This document shows, piece after piece, positions 34,788 to 43,276 of a stretch of 64,000 nucleotides of DNA (position 1 is its first letter; every line of letters starts with the position of its first letter). The notes under the pieces were generated by a model, which ran no database searches, was not told the origin of the DNA, and saw only the letters and a list, made by a program, of their open reading frames with translations. This DNA comes from Poseidonocella sp. HB161398 (GTDB lineage Bacteria > Pseudomonadota > Alphaproteobacteria > Rhodobacterales > Rhodobacteraceae). Position numbers and translations under genes: made by a program. The stretch covers positions 1-64,000 of the forward strand of contig NZ_VATA01000023.1 in assembly GCF_005870025.1 (NCBI RefSeq), read 5' to 3'.

Positions 34788-35537
34788 ATGGCATACGGGT
34801 CAAAGTCCCTATCGCTTACGCCCGAACTCGTCTCATTGGTTGAGCGCCTTGAGCCGGATCCCGGTCCGCAACCGGGAATGGAGGATCCGAGCGACAGAGA
34901 TCTCGAGGCAATGGCTGACGCGCTGCTGCTTCAGCATCAACCCTCGCCGCTTTGGCTGTTCGCGTATGGCTCTCTGATCTGGAATCGCAACTTCGAAAGC
35001 CAGCTAGCGCAGCGGGCGGTTGCGGCCGGATGGCACCGCTCGTTCTGTTTCGTGGTCAAGCGATGGCGCGGTACGATGGACACGCCAGGCCTGATGATGG
35101 CGTTGGACCGCGGCGGCTCGTGTGTGGGCATTGCCTACAAACTTCCCGATCATGACCACAAGGCACAGCTGATCCGGCTGCTTGAAAGAGAAGTGGACGC
35201 GAAAGTGGCCACCAATGTCCCCAAATGGATATGGGTCACTACTGGCGAAGGCCGCATCAAGGTGCTTGCATTCGTTGCCGCAAGAGATGGACCTGCCTAT
35301 GCCGGAAGGCAGTCTGCTGAAGCAGTTGCCCGCGTTATCGCCCGAGCGGCCGGCAATTGGGGCTCTTCGGCTGCGTACCTCCAGCGAACGGTGTCCAAAC
35401 TCGAGGAGCATGGAATCCGAGATCGGAACCTCTGGCGACTGCAGGAACTCGTTGCCCGCGAGATAGTCGCATTGCCAACCGGCGCGCATCAAAATTTCCT
35501 GCCTTCAGCGGGGCCTTCTATCCGGACTCCAGATTGA
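34788..35537 (+). CDS. ChaC-like gamma-glutamylcyclotransferase
   Basis: A 249-residue protein with the ChaC/GGCT signature LFAYGSLIWN near residue 57 and the basic-aromatic run HRSFCFVVKRWRGTMDTPGL. LLEREVDAK is the likely position of the catalytic Glu. Bacterial ChaC homologues degrade glutathione to 5-oxoproline and Cys-Gly. The start at 34788 (MAYGSKSLSL) is the first in frame. It is a single gene with an AT-rich spacer downstream. The C-terminal region (RTVSKLEEHGIRDRNLWRLQ) is typical of the family. Confidence 0.88.
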   Translation: MAYGSKSLSLTPELVSLVERLEPDPGPQPGMEDPSDRDLEAMADALLLQHQPSPLWLFAYGSLIWNRNFESQLAQRAVAAGWHRSFCFVVKRWRGTMDTPGLMMALDRGGSCVGIAYKLPDHDHKAQLIRLLEREVDAKVATNVPKWIWVTTGEGRIKVLAFVAARDGPAYAGRQSAEAVARVIARAAGNWGSSAAYLQRTVSKLEEHGIRDRNLWRLQELVAREIVALPTGAHQNFLPSAGPSIRTPD

Positions 35538-35856
35538 AGCGAGCAATTCATTGCAGATCGGGCTGGAACTACCTCGGACCCGCCTGATATTGCCAACTTT
35601 ATTCCGAAGCGCTGCGTGTCGTCGGCGAATGTCTCGGCAGCAGTATGCAGAAAGCTTGCGGCAGAATTACAAGGTGCCGAACCTGGAATTCTGCCGAAAA
35701 ATGAACCTCTTTGCCGGAAGTGGCTGCGGCGATGGGGCACGCTATTTCTCTGGGGACTTGCACTGATTTAATTTTCGTCGGAACGTCGTGTCACGTCTGA
35801 CCACGAAATTGTTGCCGGGATAATTTTTGCCTTGTTTCCTATTTGCGAGATTTCCG
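35538..35856. other. AT-rich intergenic spacer
   Basis: About 320 bp distinctly richer in A and T than the neighbouring genes, running up to the acyltransferase start. It probably carries that gene's promoter, but no single -35/-10 pair can be chosen. No gene. Confidence 0.5.
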
Positions 35857-36984
35857 ATGGAGGTGCCTTCCTTGATTAAGGAGCGGACAGAAACGTCTTT
35901 TCCGCGGGAGCTTTCGGAGCGGGAAAGTTCGATGATAAACTCCCTGCGCGTTTTCTGCATCTTCTTCATGATCTACGCACATGCCGATCTGGGGAAGGGC
36001 GGCGAGGCGGACACCATCCTGCAGAGCGACAGCCTTGCCTGGGTGTCCGTGATCTGGGTGGATCTGCTGTCGCGGGCGAGCGTCGCTGCCCTGAGCTTCG
36101 TGAGCGGCTTCCTGATTGTCCGGAGCCTGGAGCGGGGACGGCCGGGCAAGTTCATCCGGGGCAGGGCACAGGTCCTTGTCGTGCCGATGATCTTCTGGAA
36201 CTGCGTCTTCATCGCTCTGGCGGTCCTCGCGCATATGGCCGGGGTGGAAAGCAGCGCCGGGGGCGTGTGGCAGCCCGAAGACCCCATGAGCATGGTCAAT
36301 GCGGTGACCGGGCTGGCCGGGCCGATGGTCGCGCCGTCGCTGGGCTTCCTGCGCGATCTCTTCGTCACCTCCGCGATCATCGCGCTGACCTGGACCTGGA
36401 TCCGGCCCGTCCTGCCGGCGGTCATCGCCGTGGTTCTGGTCGCGGCGCTCTTCGATGCGCTGGAGCCGGTCATCTTCCGCCCGTCGATTCCCGTCTTCAT
36501 GCTCGCGGGTGCCTATGCCCGCAGCCGGGGCTGGCGGCTGACCCGTCTCGCCGCGCCGCGGCTTGCGCTGCCCGTCGCGGCGGCAAGCGCGGTCCTCGTG
36601 CTGGCCCTCGGCCTTCATGGCTTGCAGAACCCGCAGCTTGCCGAGGCCAGCAACCTGGCAAAGCGCGCAGGGCTGATCGCGCTTGTCCTCTGCCTGGCCG
36701 GGCAGCTCACGGACACGCGGGCACAGGCGATCTGCGACCGGCTGGCCCCGGTCAGCTACCTCGCCTATCTCAGCCATGTGCGGGTCCTGTCGGTACTCTT
36801 CTTCCTTCTGGCCATCGACCCCGGCAGTTCGGCTTTCCTCGCCTTCTTCCTGTTGGCGCCGGTGATCGGATTTGCCGCGGCACTAGCCATGACGCAGGTC
36901 CTGGCCGTCCTTCCGCCCTGGGTGGCGCGGTTCGTGCAGGGCAAGGCGCCGCGCGGGCGGATACCACGGCCGGCCACGGCCTGA
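35857..36984 (+). CDS. Acyltransferase-3-family membrane protein
   Basis: A 375-residue integral membrane protein with about ten hydrophobic segments. The start of the conserved domain is INSLRVFCIFFMIYAHADLG, where acyltransferase-3 proteins keep R..A...V...H. Later come the SFVSGFLIVRSLERGRPGKF and RAQVLVVPMIFWNCVFIAL blocks. The ending FVQGKAPRGRIPRP is cytoplasmic and basic. The family moves acyl groups onto sugars of envelope polymers or acts in glucan succinylation. The ATG at 35857 begins MEVPSLIKERTE. No neighbour hints at the substrate. Confidence 0.8.
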   Translation: MEVPSLIKERTETSFPRELSERESSMINSLRVFCIFFMIYAHADLGKGGEADTILQSDSLAWVSVIWVDLLSRASVAALSFVSGFLIVRSLERGRPGKFIRGRAQVLVVPMIFWNCVFIALAVLAHMAGVESSAGGVWQPEDPMSMVNAVTGLAGPMVAPSLGFLRDLFVTSAIIALTWTWIRPVLPAVIAVVLVAALFDALEPVIFRPSIPVFMLAGAYARSRGWRLTRLAAPRLALPVAAASAVLVLALGLHGLQNPQLAEASNLAKRAGLIALVLCLAGQLTDTRAQAICDRLAPVSYLAYLSHVRVLSVLFFLLAIDPGSSAFLAFFLLAPVIGFAAALAMTQVLAVLPPWVARFVQGKAPRGRIPRPATA

Positions 36985-37598
36985 CGGGGCGGTTGCAGTG
37001 GCGACACAGTCAGCGATGGTCAGCCCGAGCCCGGATTCTCCAATCCATGGTCTTGCAGCGCAACCCGCCCACTAGATTGTCGTGATCGGCATCGATCGCC
37101 GCAGCTCCGGATGGGCGAACACGGGCATTAGTGCCACTCTACCAAAGAACCTGTGCATGCTCGATGGGGTGTCGATCAATAATGCCACCGTTGCCTCCAC
37201 TCTGAGCTGCGGCAATCGGACAGGGCTGGCACGAAAGTCGATCCAGGATGGCTCATGGCTCGCACGCCTGCTGCGCCGCGAGCCCCTCATGCTGATCGCA
37301 TCACAATGGCGAACTTAACGTGAAGTCAGAACGACGTTTGCCAACGGGGTGCTGCGCTTCTTGCCGCCGAAGTTCCTGGAGGCGAAGGAGAAGGAGTGCA
37401 AATTCGAGGTGGCTGCGGGCTGAGCCCCGGGCGTGCCGCCGCATCCCTGTTTGGAGACAAACGGCATATGGACATTTCCCTGCAAGGGTGCGCCCACGGC
37501 AGGCCGGGAGCCATCCCCGCCAGCGGTGTCGTCTCTGCCGTAGGCGGCGGGCGCAGGCAGGGGCACCCCGCCGTCATGACTGGCGTGTCGGCGCAGCG
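36985..37598. other. Gene-poor stretch with a possible IS110 scrap
   Basis: No intact gene. Around 37230-37318 a plus frame reads SWLARLLRREPLMLIA and, one frame over, ITMANLT, which resembles the C-terminal pattern of IS110/IS1111 transposases (PWLxxLLxRrPxkvaaiAlANKxAR). The match is short and needs a search. Confidence 0.35.
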
Positions 37599-37940
37599 TC
37601 AGTGCGGCGGCCTTGCGCTTCCGGCAAGTGCCAAGATCGTCTCCGCGCCGGTGAGGGCCGACAGTCCCGCTTCGACCGGAGCGATGCGGGTGACCACCTC
37701 GTCAGCTGATCCGCGACGCAACGCTTCAAGCACCGGACCATCGGCAAAGGCCGCGGCGGCGGTGGCGTCACGGAAGAGATAGACGCTCGTGCCCAGGCCA
37801 GCTTCGGGATCGAGGCCCCAGATCTTCCATAGGAAGCCAGGCGTGCTTGCGATGTCGGCCGCAGCAGCCCCGGCCCCGGAAAGGAAATCCGGGAGCGGGA
37901 CGCGCAGCGTGTAGGTGACAGAAAGCAGGACGGGGGTCAT
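37599..37940 (-). CDS. YdhR-like monooxygenase-fold protein
   Basis: A 113-residue protein resembling the YdhR family, a dimeric alpha/beta-barrel (ABM) fold. The signature is STPGFLWKIWGLDPEAGLGT followed by SVYLFRDATAAAAFADGP. The enzymatic role of YdhR is not established. The ATG at 37938-37940 overlaps the TGA of the 58-residue Cys-rich gene (ATGA), and GGAGGCAGGG precedes it. It is the last gene of a minus-strand group that includes a SnoaL-like gene and an MBL hydrolase. Confidence 0.8.
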   Translation of the reverse strand: MTPVLLSVTYTLRVPLPDFLSGAGAAAADIASTPGFLWKIWGLDPEAGLGTSVYLFRDATAAAAFADGPVLEALRRGSADEVVTRIAPVEAGLSALTGAETILALAGSARPPH

Positions 37941-38113
37941 GTCCCTGCCTCCAGCCAGCGGGCGTGCCGATGGTCCGGGGCGGGTCGGGACACCGGTTTG
38001 CCGTCAACCTGGATCGCAATCTCCGGCCGATCCCGGCAGGTGCCGCGGCTCGGGCACGCCTTGCAGTTGGCCGGTGCCCGGTGGCCTCGGTCGCTGACGA
38101 TGCTTGTGTCCAT
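37937..38113 (-). CDS. 58-residue cysteine-rich peptide
   Basis: Starts MDTSIVSDRGHRAPANCKAC and contains CKACPSRGTC (CxxCx5C), a candidate small metal-binding knot. AAAGGAGAG lies 6 bases before the ATG, a strong ribosome site for so small a gene. Its TGA overlaps the YdhR start, so the two are coupled. No family recognised. The ribosome site and overlap are the main support. Confidence 0.6.
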   Translation of the reverse strand: MDTSIVSDRGHRAPANCKACPSRGTCRDRPEIAIQVDGKPVSRPAPDHRHARWLEAGT

Positions 38114-38165
38114 GTGTCTCTCCTTTCGGATTTGTCAGGGAATGGAACGGACCGCCCCCGCGCAG

Positions 38166-38616
38166 TCAGGCCGCGTGCTCGGCGCTGCGGCCCAGCTGCG
38201 ACAGCAGCAGCGGCTCGTTGATGGTCAGCCAGGTCTCGGCGATCCTGCCGTTCTCCATGCGGTAGAGCGCGACACCGTCGAAGATGATCCGGGCTCCGTC
38301 CGGCTGGATGTCCTGGAACGCACCCGAATGCGTCGCCCACCATCTCCCAGTGCGCCGAGACGAACTCTTCGGTTGCGATCATCCTGGTCGTTTCGAACGC
38401 CATCTGGCTGAACGACTCGCGGAAGATCCGGAAGAACGCCTTGTAGCTCTCCCGGTCGAAGAACTCGCCATTCGGGAACCCGGGGAATCCGTGGCAGGTG
38501 ATGTGGGGGACGACGGTGGTGTCGATCACCTCCACGTCGGCGATATCCGGCGAATGCGTGCCGGCAAGAAAGCGGGCGACGGTCGCCTTGTTCGTTTCGA
38601 TGATAGTTGTAGTCAT
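38166..38616 (-). pseudogene. SnoaL-like protein with a single-base insertion
   Basis: The start at 38616 (MTTTIIETNKATVARFLAGT) has AAAGGAGAA upstream. The first frame runs to VSAHWEMVG. After one extra base near 38334 the protein continues in the next frame as THSGAFQDIQPDGARIIFDG and ALYRMENGRIAETWLTINEP to the stop at 38166. Correcting it gives 149 residues of the SnoaL/NTF2-like fold (ester cyclase type). As it stands, the product has a wrong C-terminus and runs past the normal stop. A sequencing error is possible, because the two halves are otherwise perfect. Confidence 0.8.
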
Positions 38617-38725
38617 GTCGGTTCTCCTTTGGTGATGATCGGTTGAAGGGCCCAGGTCGCGGCAGTGGCAGCCCCGCCGCCCGCCAGTGCCGTGCGGGAT
38701 CCGGCGTCCTGTACAAAAGCCGGAG

Positions 38726-39532
38726 TCAGGCCAGGATTGCCGCGACCTGATCCGCTGTTTCGGCGGTCACGGACGCGCTCGTGCCCCGGCCATAGGCGTT
38801 GCGCAGGATATCGGTGAGCGTGCCGATTCCATGTGCCACGGGCAGGTGGCCCGAAAGCACATGGGCCGGATCGAGCGCATCGAGCGCCCGCAGCATCCCG
38901 CCGAGCGTGCCGCGGTCCATCTGGGCCAGCCAGGGCGCATCCACGCCCGACCAGGCCACCAGCCCCTCGCGTAGCGTCCCGGACGGAATTTCACCGATGG
39001 TTTCCGCGCTGCCCGGCAGCAGCGCGCCGAAGGCGTCTGCAGCAAAGAGCACCCGGTCGGTCTCGTCGAAGAAACCCATCGTCTCGGGCGCGTCGTAGTA
39101 GGGCGGCCTGACCTGGTGGAGGCGCCGTCCGCCAGCCTCGAAGATCTCGCCGGGCGCCAGCAGGCGCATCCTTGCCGGATTTCCCGCACCCAGCATCCCC
39201 ATCTTTCCCGCTCCGAGAAAGTTCGTGACGACCGTGGCATTCGGCGCGAGGGCAAGGATGCGGTCCAGGTTCCCGATGTGGTCGGCGTCCGTATGGCTGA
39301 GCCAGATCCACCGCAGATCCGCCAGATCGATCTCCTCGGCGAGGCGCAGGGCCATCGCGTCCGACAGGGCGCCGAGACCGGTATCGACCAGCATTGGCTC
39401 GGACCCTTTCAGCAGGAAGGCGTTGACCGGCAGGGTGCCAAGGCCGGGGACTGGAAGCCAGGACGGCAATGCGACCCAGGAATTTGTGACCCTTCGGGAC
39501 GGGTGCAGGGCGGGTTCGGAAACCGGTGTCAT
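38726..39532 (-). CDS. MBL-fold metallo-hydrolase
   Basis: A 268-residue protein of the metallo-beta-lactamase superfamily. The metal motif is LSHTDADHIGN (HxDxDH), with further ligands in AADAF and in GHLPVAHG. The N-terminal part has VNAFLLKGSEPMLVDTGLGA. The superfamily ranges from lactonases to oxidoreductase-associated hydrolases and the substrate is not evident. The start at 39532 (MTPVSEPAL) has GAGG about 7 bases upstream; ORF extension to 39556 is less likely. It is divergent from the TetR gene with shared ATGATCA repeats between them, so that regulator probably controls it. Confidence 0.87.
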   Translation of the reverse strand: MTPVSEPALHPSRRVTNSWVALPSWLPVPGLGTLPVNAFLLKGSEPMLVDTGLGALSDAMALRLAEEIDLADLRWIWLSHTDADHIGNLDRILALAPNATVVTNFLGAGKMGMLGAGNPARMRLLAPGEIFEAGGRRLHQVRPPYYDAPETMGFFDETDRVLFAADAFGALLPGSAETIGEIPSGTLREGLVAWSGVDAPWLAQMDRGTLGGMLRALDALDPAHVLSGHLPVAHGIGTLTDILRNAYGRGTSASVTAETADQVAAILA

Positions 39533-39548
39533 GTCGACCTCATTTTCA

Positions 39549-39629
39549 ATGATCACATATGTTCAGTGAAAATAGCGCATAGGCGATTCGAGCTCGGCTT
39601 GTCAATAATTCGATGATCAGGCATGATCA
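39549..39629. promoter_or_regulatory. ATGATCA repeats in the MBL/TetR divergent promoter
   Basis: Three copies of ATGATCA lie at 39549-39555, 39613-39619 and 39623-39629. The last two form TGATCA-GGCA-TGATCA, palindromic overall in its arms, ending 4 bp before the TetR start. TTTTCA (39543-39548 region) with TGAAAA also forms an inverted pair around the first copy. This is the likely operator of the adjacent TetR protein. Confidence 0.6.
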
Positions 39630-39633
39630 CTGA

Positions 39634-40230
39634 ATGACAGAGAAGAAGCGTCCCTACCGCCTGCGCGAGCGTGCAAAGTCGCAGGAGGAAACCCGCCAGA
39701 AAATCGTAGAGGCCACGATGCATTTGCACGAGGAACTCGGCCCGCGGGCCACGACCATCAGCGCAATTGCCGAACGCTCGGGTGTGCAGCGGCTGACGGT
39801 CTACCGGCACTTTCCCGACGAGGCCGCGGTATTCCAGGCCTGCACGTCACACTGGCTGTCGCTGAATCCGCCGCCCGCCCCGTCCTCGTGGGACGGGGCG
39901 GGCGATGCCCAGGAGAAATTTCACATCGCGGTTTCAGTTTTCTACGGCTATTTTTCGCGCACGCGCCGGATGTGGAAGGCATCGTTCGAGGACGTCGCCC
40001 ATGTTCCGGCACTGCAGGGGCCGATGGCGGAGTTTGCCGCCTATCTGGATGGCGTCGCCTCCGGACTTGCCGCGGCCTTCGGGGAAAGGCCGGAGATGGT
40101 TCACATCGCCCCGACGATCCGCCATGCCCTGCGGTTCCAGACCTGGGCCGATCTCGAGGAGCAGGGCCTGGACGACAGCCGGAAGGCCGAGCTAGCAGTC
40201 TACTGGCTCTGCTGTCCGGGCATGGAGTGA
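39634..40230 (+). CDS. TetR-family regulator
   Basis: A 198-residue protein. The N-terminal helix-turn-helix is RQKIVEATMHLHEELGPRAT followed by TISAIAERSGVQRLTVYRHF, the classic TetR pattern; the rest is the helical ligand-binding half. The start MTEKKRPYRLRERAKSQEE follows the ATGATCA repeats closely, which suggests it represses itself and the divergent MBL hydrolase. Ligand unknown. Confidence 0.9.
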   Translation: MTEKKRPYRLRERAKSQEETRQKIVEATMHLHEELGPRATTISAIAERSGVQRLTVYRHFPDEAAVFQACTSHWLSLNPPPAPSSWDGAGDAQEKFHIAVSVFYGYFSRTRRMWKASFEDVAHVPALQGPMAEFAAYLDGVASGLAAAFGERPEMVHIAPTIRHALRFQTWADLEEQGLDDSRKAELAVYWLCCPGME

Positions 40231-40410
40231 CGCGCAATGCCCATGGAGGCCGATCACCTTCCGGTCAAAGCGAACGGAACTTCATCGGTGTCGACCGGGC
40301 GCGCTGTCGCCGATTGCTGTCGGTCAGTCGGCTTGCTGGATAACCGAAACTTCAAGGTGCGGGTCCGTGGGCCGCCGCGAGCACAAGCGCCTGCGGTCGC
40401 CGCTGCCAGA
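40231..40410. other. Short intergenic, convergent genes
   Basis: 180 bp between the TetR stop and the sulfatase stop. No gene. No strong terminator hairpin seen. Confidence 0.5.
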
Positions 40411-42780
40411 TCAGCGCAGCTCGATGCTGACCTTGCCGATCGTGCCGGAGAAGGCGAAGGGGGCCGCAGCGCGATAGGCCGGCGAGACGGTCGATCCGAG
40501 ATCCATGCCGATATCCAGTGTCTCGGTGGCCGAGTAGCGCGTCGGCACGACCTGCTCCACCGCCTCGGCGGCCACCTCGGCCCCGTCGACCAGCAGCGTT
40601 GCGGTGCCGCCGGTGACATCCTTGCCAGGCTCGAACGGCAACTGGCGGTAGACCATCGCAACAGTATGCGCGCCGGGCTCCAGCGGCGTCTCGCCCGCAA
40701 CCCGGTAGAGTGCCTGGCCGAAATAGTTGAACTCGTAGACCGGCACTCCGTCCTCCAGGTAGAGCGTGTAGCCCGCCGAAGAGCCGCCGTTGGCGATCAG
40801 CACGCCGCTGGCGCCGCCCTCGGGTACCTCGATTTCCGCCGTGATGGTATGCGAGCGCTGATAGGCCGGAGCGGCGCTGCCTTCGGGGACCCGCACCGTG
40901 CCGGGCGCATATTCGAACAGCGTGCGGCCGCGGGTGACCGAGGGACGCTCGGGGTTCGTGCCACGCTCGGCGAACCGGTCATCGAGCGGGTAGACGTCGA
41001 ATTTCTTCGCCTCCTCGTCGAACAGCGCCTCGAGCTCGGCCAGTTTCTCCGGGTTTTCCGCGGAAAGGTCATGCGCCTCGGAAAAATCTTCCTCTATGTT
41101 GTAGAGTTCCCAGACGCTGTCGTCGAAGCCGACCGATCCGCTTAGCACCCAGGGCGCGCCATGGAACGACGCCGCGACCCAGCCGTCGTGATAGAGCGCG
41201 CGGTGGCCGCCGGTTTCGAAGTACTGGGTGTGGCGGGTGCTGGGGGCATCCGCATCTCCGAAGCTGTAGTCCATGCTCACCCCGGCCATCGGCGTCTGCT
41301 CCGTGCCGTTGACCACCGAGGGCTCGGGAATGCCGACGGCTTCGAGAATCGTCGGCGCGATGTCGACGACATGGTGGAACTGGGTGCGGATGCCGCCGTC
41401 GTCGGTGATCTGCGCGGGCCAGCTGACGATCATGCCGTTGCGGGTGCCGCCGAAATGCGAGGGCACGCGCTTCATCCACTGGAAGGGCGCGGAGCCTGCC
41501 CAAGCCCAGCCGACCGGATAGTGGTTCTCGTGCAGCGGGCCGCCGATCTCGTCGATCTCGGGCAGCTGCGCCTCGACCGTGTCGGGAATGCCGTTCTGGG
41601 TCATGATGTTGTTGAGCGTGCCGGTGATGCTGCCCTCGGCGCTGGGGCCGTTGTCGCCCGCGATCAGGATGATCAGCGTGTTGTCGCCTCCCGGCAGGGC
41701 ATGGACCTTGGCGATCACCCGGCCGAGCTCGTGATCGGTCTGCGCGAGGAAGCCCGCGAAGACCTCCTGGTGCCGTGCGAAGAGTTTCTTCGCGTCGGTG
41801 TCGAGGGAGTCCCAGGCGGCGATCTCGGCCGGGCGCGCCGTCAGGTCGGTGTTCGCGGGCACCAGCCCCATGGATTTCTGCCGCGCCAGCGTCTCCTCGC
41901 GCACCGCATCCCAGCCCTGGTCGAACTGGCCCGCGAATTTCGCGATCCAGTCCTCGCCGACATGCAGCGGCGCATGCACGGCGCCGGGGGCGAAATAGAG
42001 GAAGAACGGCTTCTCCGGGGCGATGGACCGCTGCCGGTCGAGCCAGGCGATCGCGTCGTCGGCGAGATCGACATTGAGGTTGTAGCCGTCTTCCGGGCCG
42101 AACTCGGGCTCGACCGGGGTGGTGTTGCGGAACAGCTGCGGGTCCCACTGGCTGGTCTCGCCGCCCTGGAACCCGTACCAGTATTCGAAGCCGAGCCCGG
42201 TCGGCCAGCGGTCGAAGGGCCCCATCGGCGAGGTTTCCCAGTCCGGCGTGTTGTGCCACTTGCCGAAGGCGGCGGTGGAGTAGCCGTGATCCTTCAGGAT
42301 CTCCGCGATGGTCGCCGTCGAGCGCGGCCAGATGCTGTTGTAGCCCGGATAGCCGGTGGATAGCTCGGTGATGGTGCCGAAGCCCGACTGGTGGTGGTTG
42401 CGTCCCGTCAGCAGCGCGGCGCGCGTGGGCGAGCAGATCGCCGTGGTGTGGAACCGGGTGTAGCGCAGCCCCTCGGCGGCCAGCGCATCGAGGGCCGGAG
42501 TCGGGACCGGTCCGCCGAAGGTGCCCGGCTGGCCGAAGCCGAGATCGTCGATGAGGATGACCAGTACGTTCGGCGCACCCTCTGGCGGTGCCACCGGCTG
42601 CGGATAGTCCTGGGTGGAGCCCTCGAAGGTCTCGGTGATCACGCCCGTGAAGGGAGCGGGCGGCAGCGGCAGCACGGACCCGTCGCGCGGCGTGTCCTGC
42701 CCGATGGCAGCCGAGGCGGTCGCTGACAGCAGGAGTGTGAAACCCCCGCAAATTTTGGAATGGAAAAGGAAAGATGTCAT
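40411..42780 (-). CDS. Type I (formylglycine) arylsulfatase, exported
   Basis: A 789-residue sulfatase. A signal peptide leads (ICGGFTLLLSATASAAIGQ). The metal-binding IDDLGFGQPGTFGG follows (Asp78, Asp79). The consensus CSPTRAALLTGRN gives Cys116-x-Pro-x-Arg, so Cys116 must be oxidised to formylglycine by an FGE enzyme, not seen in this window. FFLYFAPGAVHAPLH and LIAGDNGPSAEG supply further active-site residues. The C-terminal ~200 residues form a beta-sandwich. The start at 42780 has GGGAGG upstream. The substrate is a sulfate ester, probably outside the cell. It is the only sulfatase here, with no sulfate transporter adjacent. Confidence 0.92.
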   Translation of the reverse strand: MTSFLFHSKICGGFTLLLSATASAAIGQDTPRDGSVLPLPPAPFTGVITETFEGSTQDYPQPVAPPEGAPNVLVILIDDLGFGQPGTFGGPVPTPALDALAAEGLRYTRFHTTAICSPTRAALLTGRNHHQSGFGTITELSTGYPGYNSIWPRSTATIAEILKDHGYSTAAFGKWHNTPDWETSPMGPFDRWPTGLGFEYWYGFQGGETSQWDPQLFRNTTPVEPEFGPEDGYNLNVDLADDAIAWLDRQRSIAPEKPFFLYFAPGAVHAPLHVGEDWIAKFAGQFDQGWDAVREETLARQKSMGLVPANTDLTARPAEIAAWDSLDTDAKKLFARHQEVFAGFLAQTDHELGRVIAKVHALPGGDNTLIILIAGDNGPSAEGSITGTLNNIMTQNGIPDTVEAQLPEIDEIGGPLHENHYPVGWAWAGSAPFQWMKRVPSHFGGTRNGMIVSWPAQITDDGGIRTQFHHVVDIAPTILEAVGIPEPSVVNGTEQTPMAGVSMDYSFGDADAPSTRHTQYFETGGHRALYHDGWVAASFHGAPWVLSGSVGFDDSVWELYNIEEDFSEAHDLSAENPEKLAELEALFDEEAKKFDVYPLDDRFAERGTNPERPSVTRGRTLFEYAPGTVRVPEGSAAPAYQRSHTITAEIEVPEGGASGVLIANGGSSAGYTLYLEDGVPVYEFNYFGQALYRVAGETPLEPGAHTVAMVYRQLPFEPGKDVTGGTATLLVDGAEVAAEAVEQVVPTRYSATETLDIGMDLGSTVSPAYRAAAPFAFSGTIGKVSIELR

Positions 42781-43276
42781 CGCTCGGCCTCCCGGCACCG
42801 CCAGACCCTGAAAATACCTCTACGATAACATACCTGTCTCCTGATGGAACTGCTCCATGTTCCGTCACCTAGCCCTCGCGGGCGCAGCGCTTTCGATCAG
42901 CTCCGAACGACGGATCTTGCTGCCGCGCTGCGGCATGGGTGCCACCTTCGGGCGGACCCCGCAGGAGGAGGGTCTCACCGAAATGCCGCTGGCGGGTGAA
43001 AATGGCCTCGATAGGCTGAGTTATGAAAATAATTCCACTCTGCCGGACGCTCCGCCTGGTGGCAGCCAAGGCCCGACTCGGCCGCCCGCGGGACAGAGTC
43101 CCGGCCGCATCCGGATCGGGCCAGCCTGCAGGTCCGGGCCGCCGCCTGCGGGGACCCGGCCGGGTCACATGCGCTCGCGCATCAGAAAAGAGGACTGGCC
43201 CGATCCGGCTGGCCTCGGGACAAGGGCGCAGCGGCAGCCGGGTCGGGCCTTCCCGGGCTGCCGCCTCCGGCCGGGT
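42781..43276. other. Intergenic stretch between sulfatase and putA
   Basis: About 500 bp between the sulfatase start and the putA stop. No gene I can support; the long plus frame that crosses here continues antisense through putA and is rejected. It should hold the sulfatase promoter and the putA transcript end, but I see no clear terminator. Confidence 0.5.
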
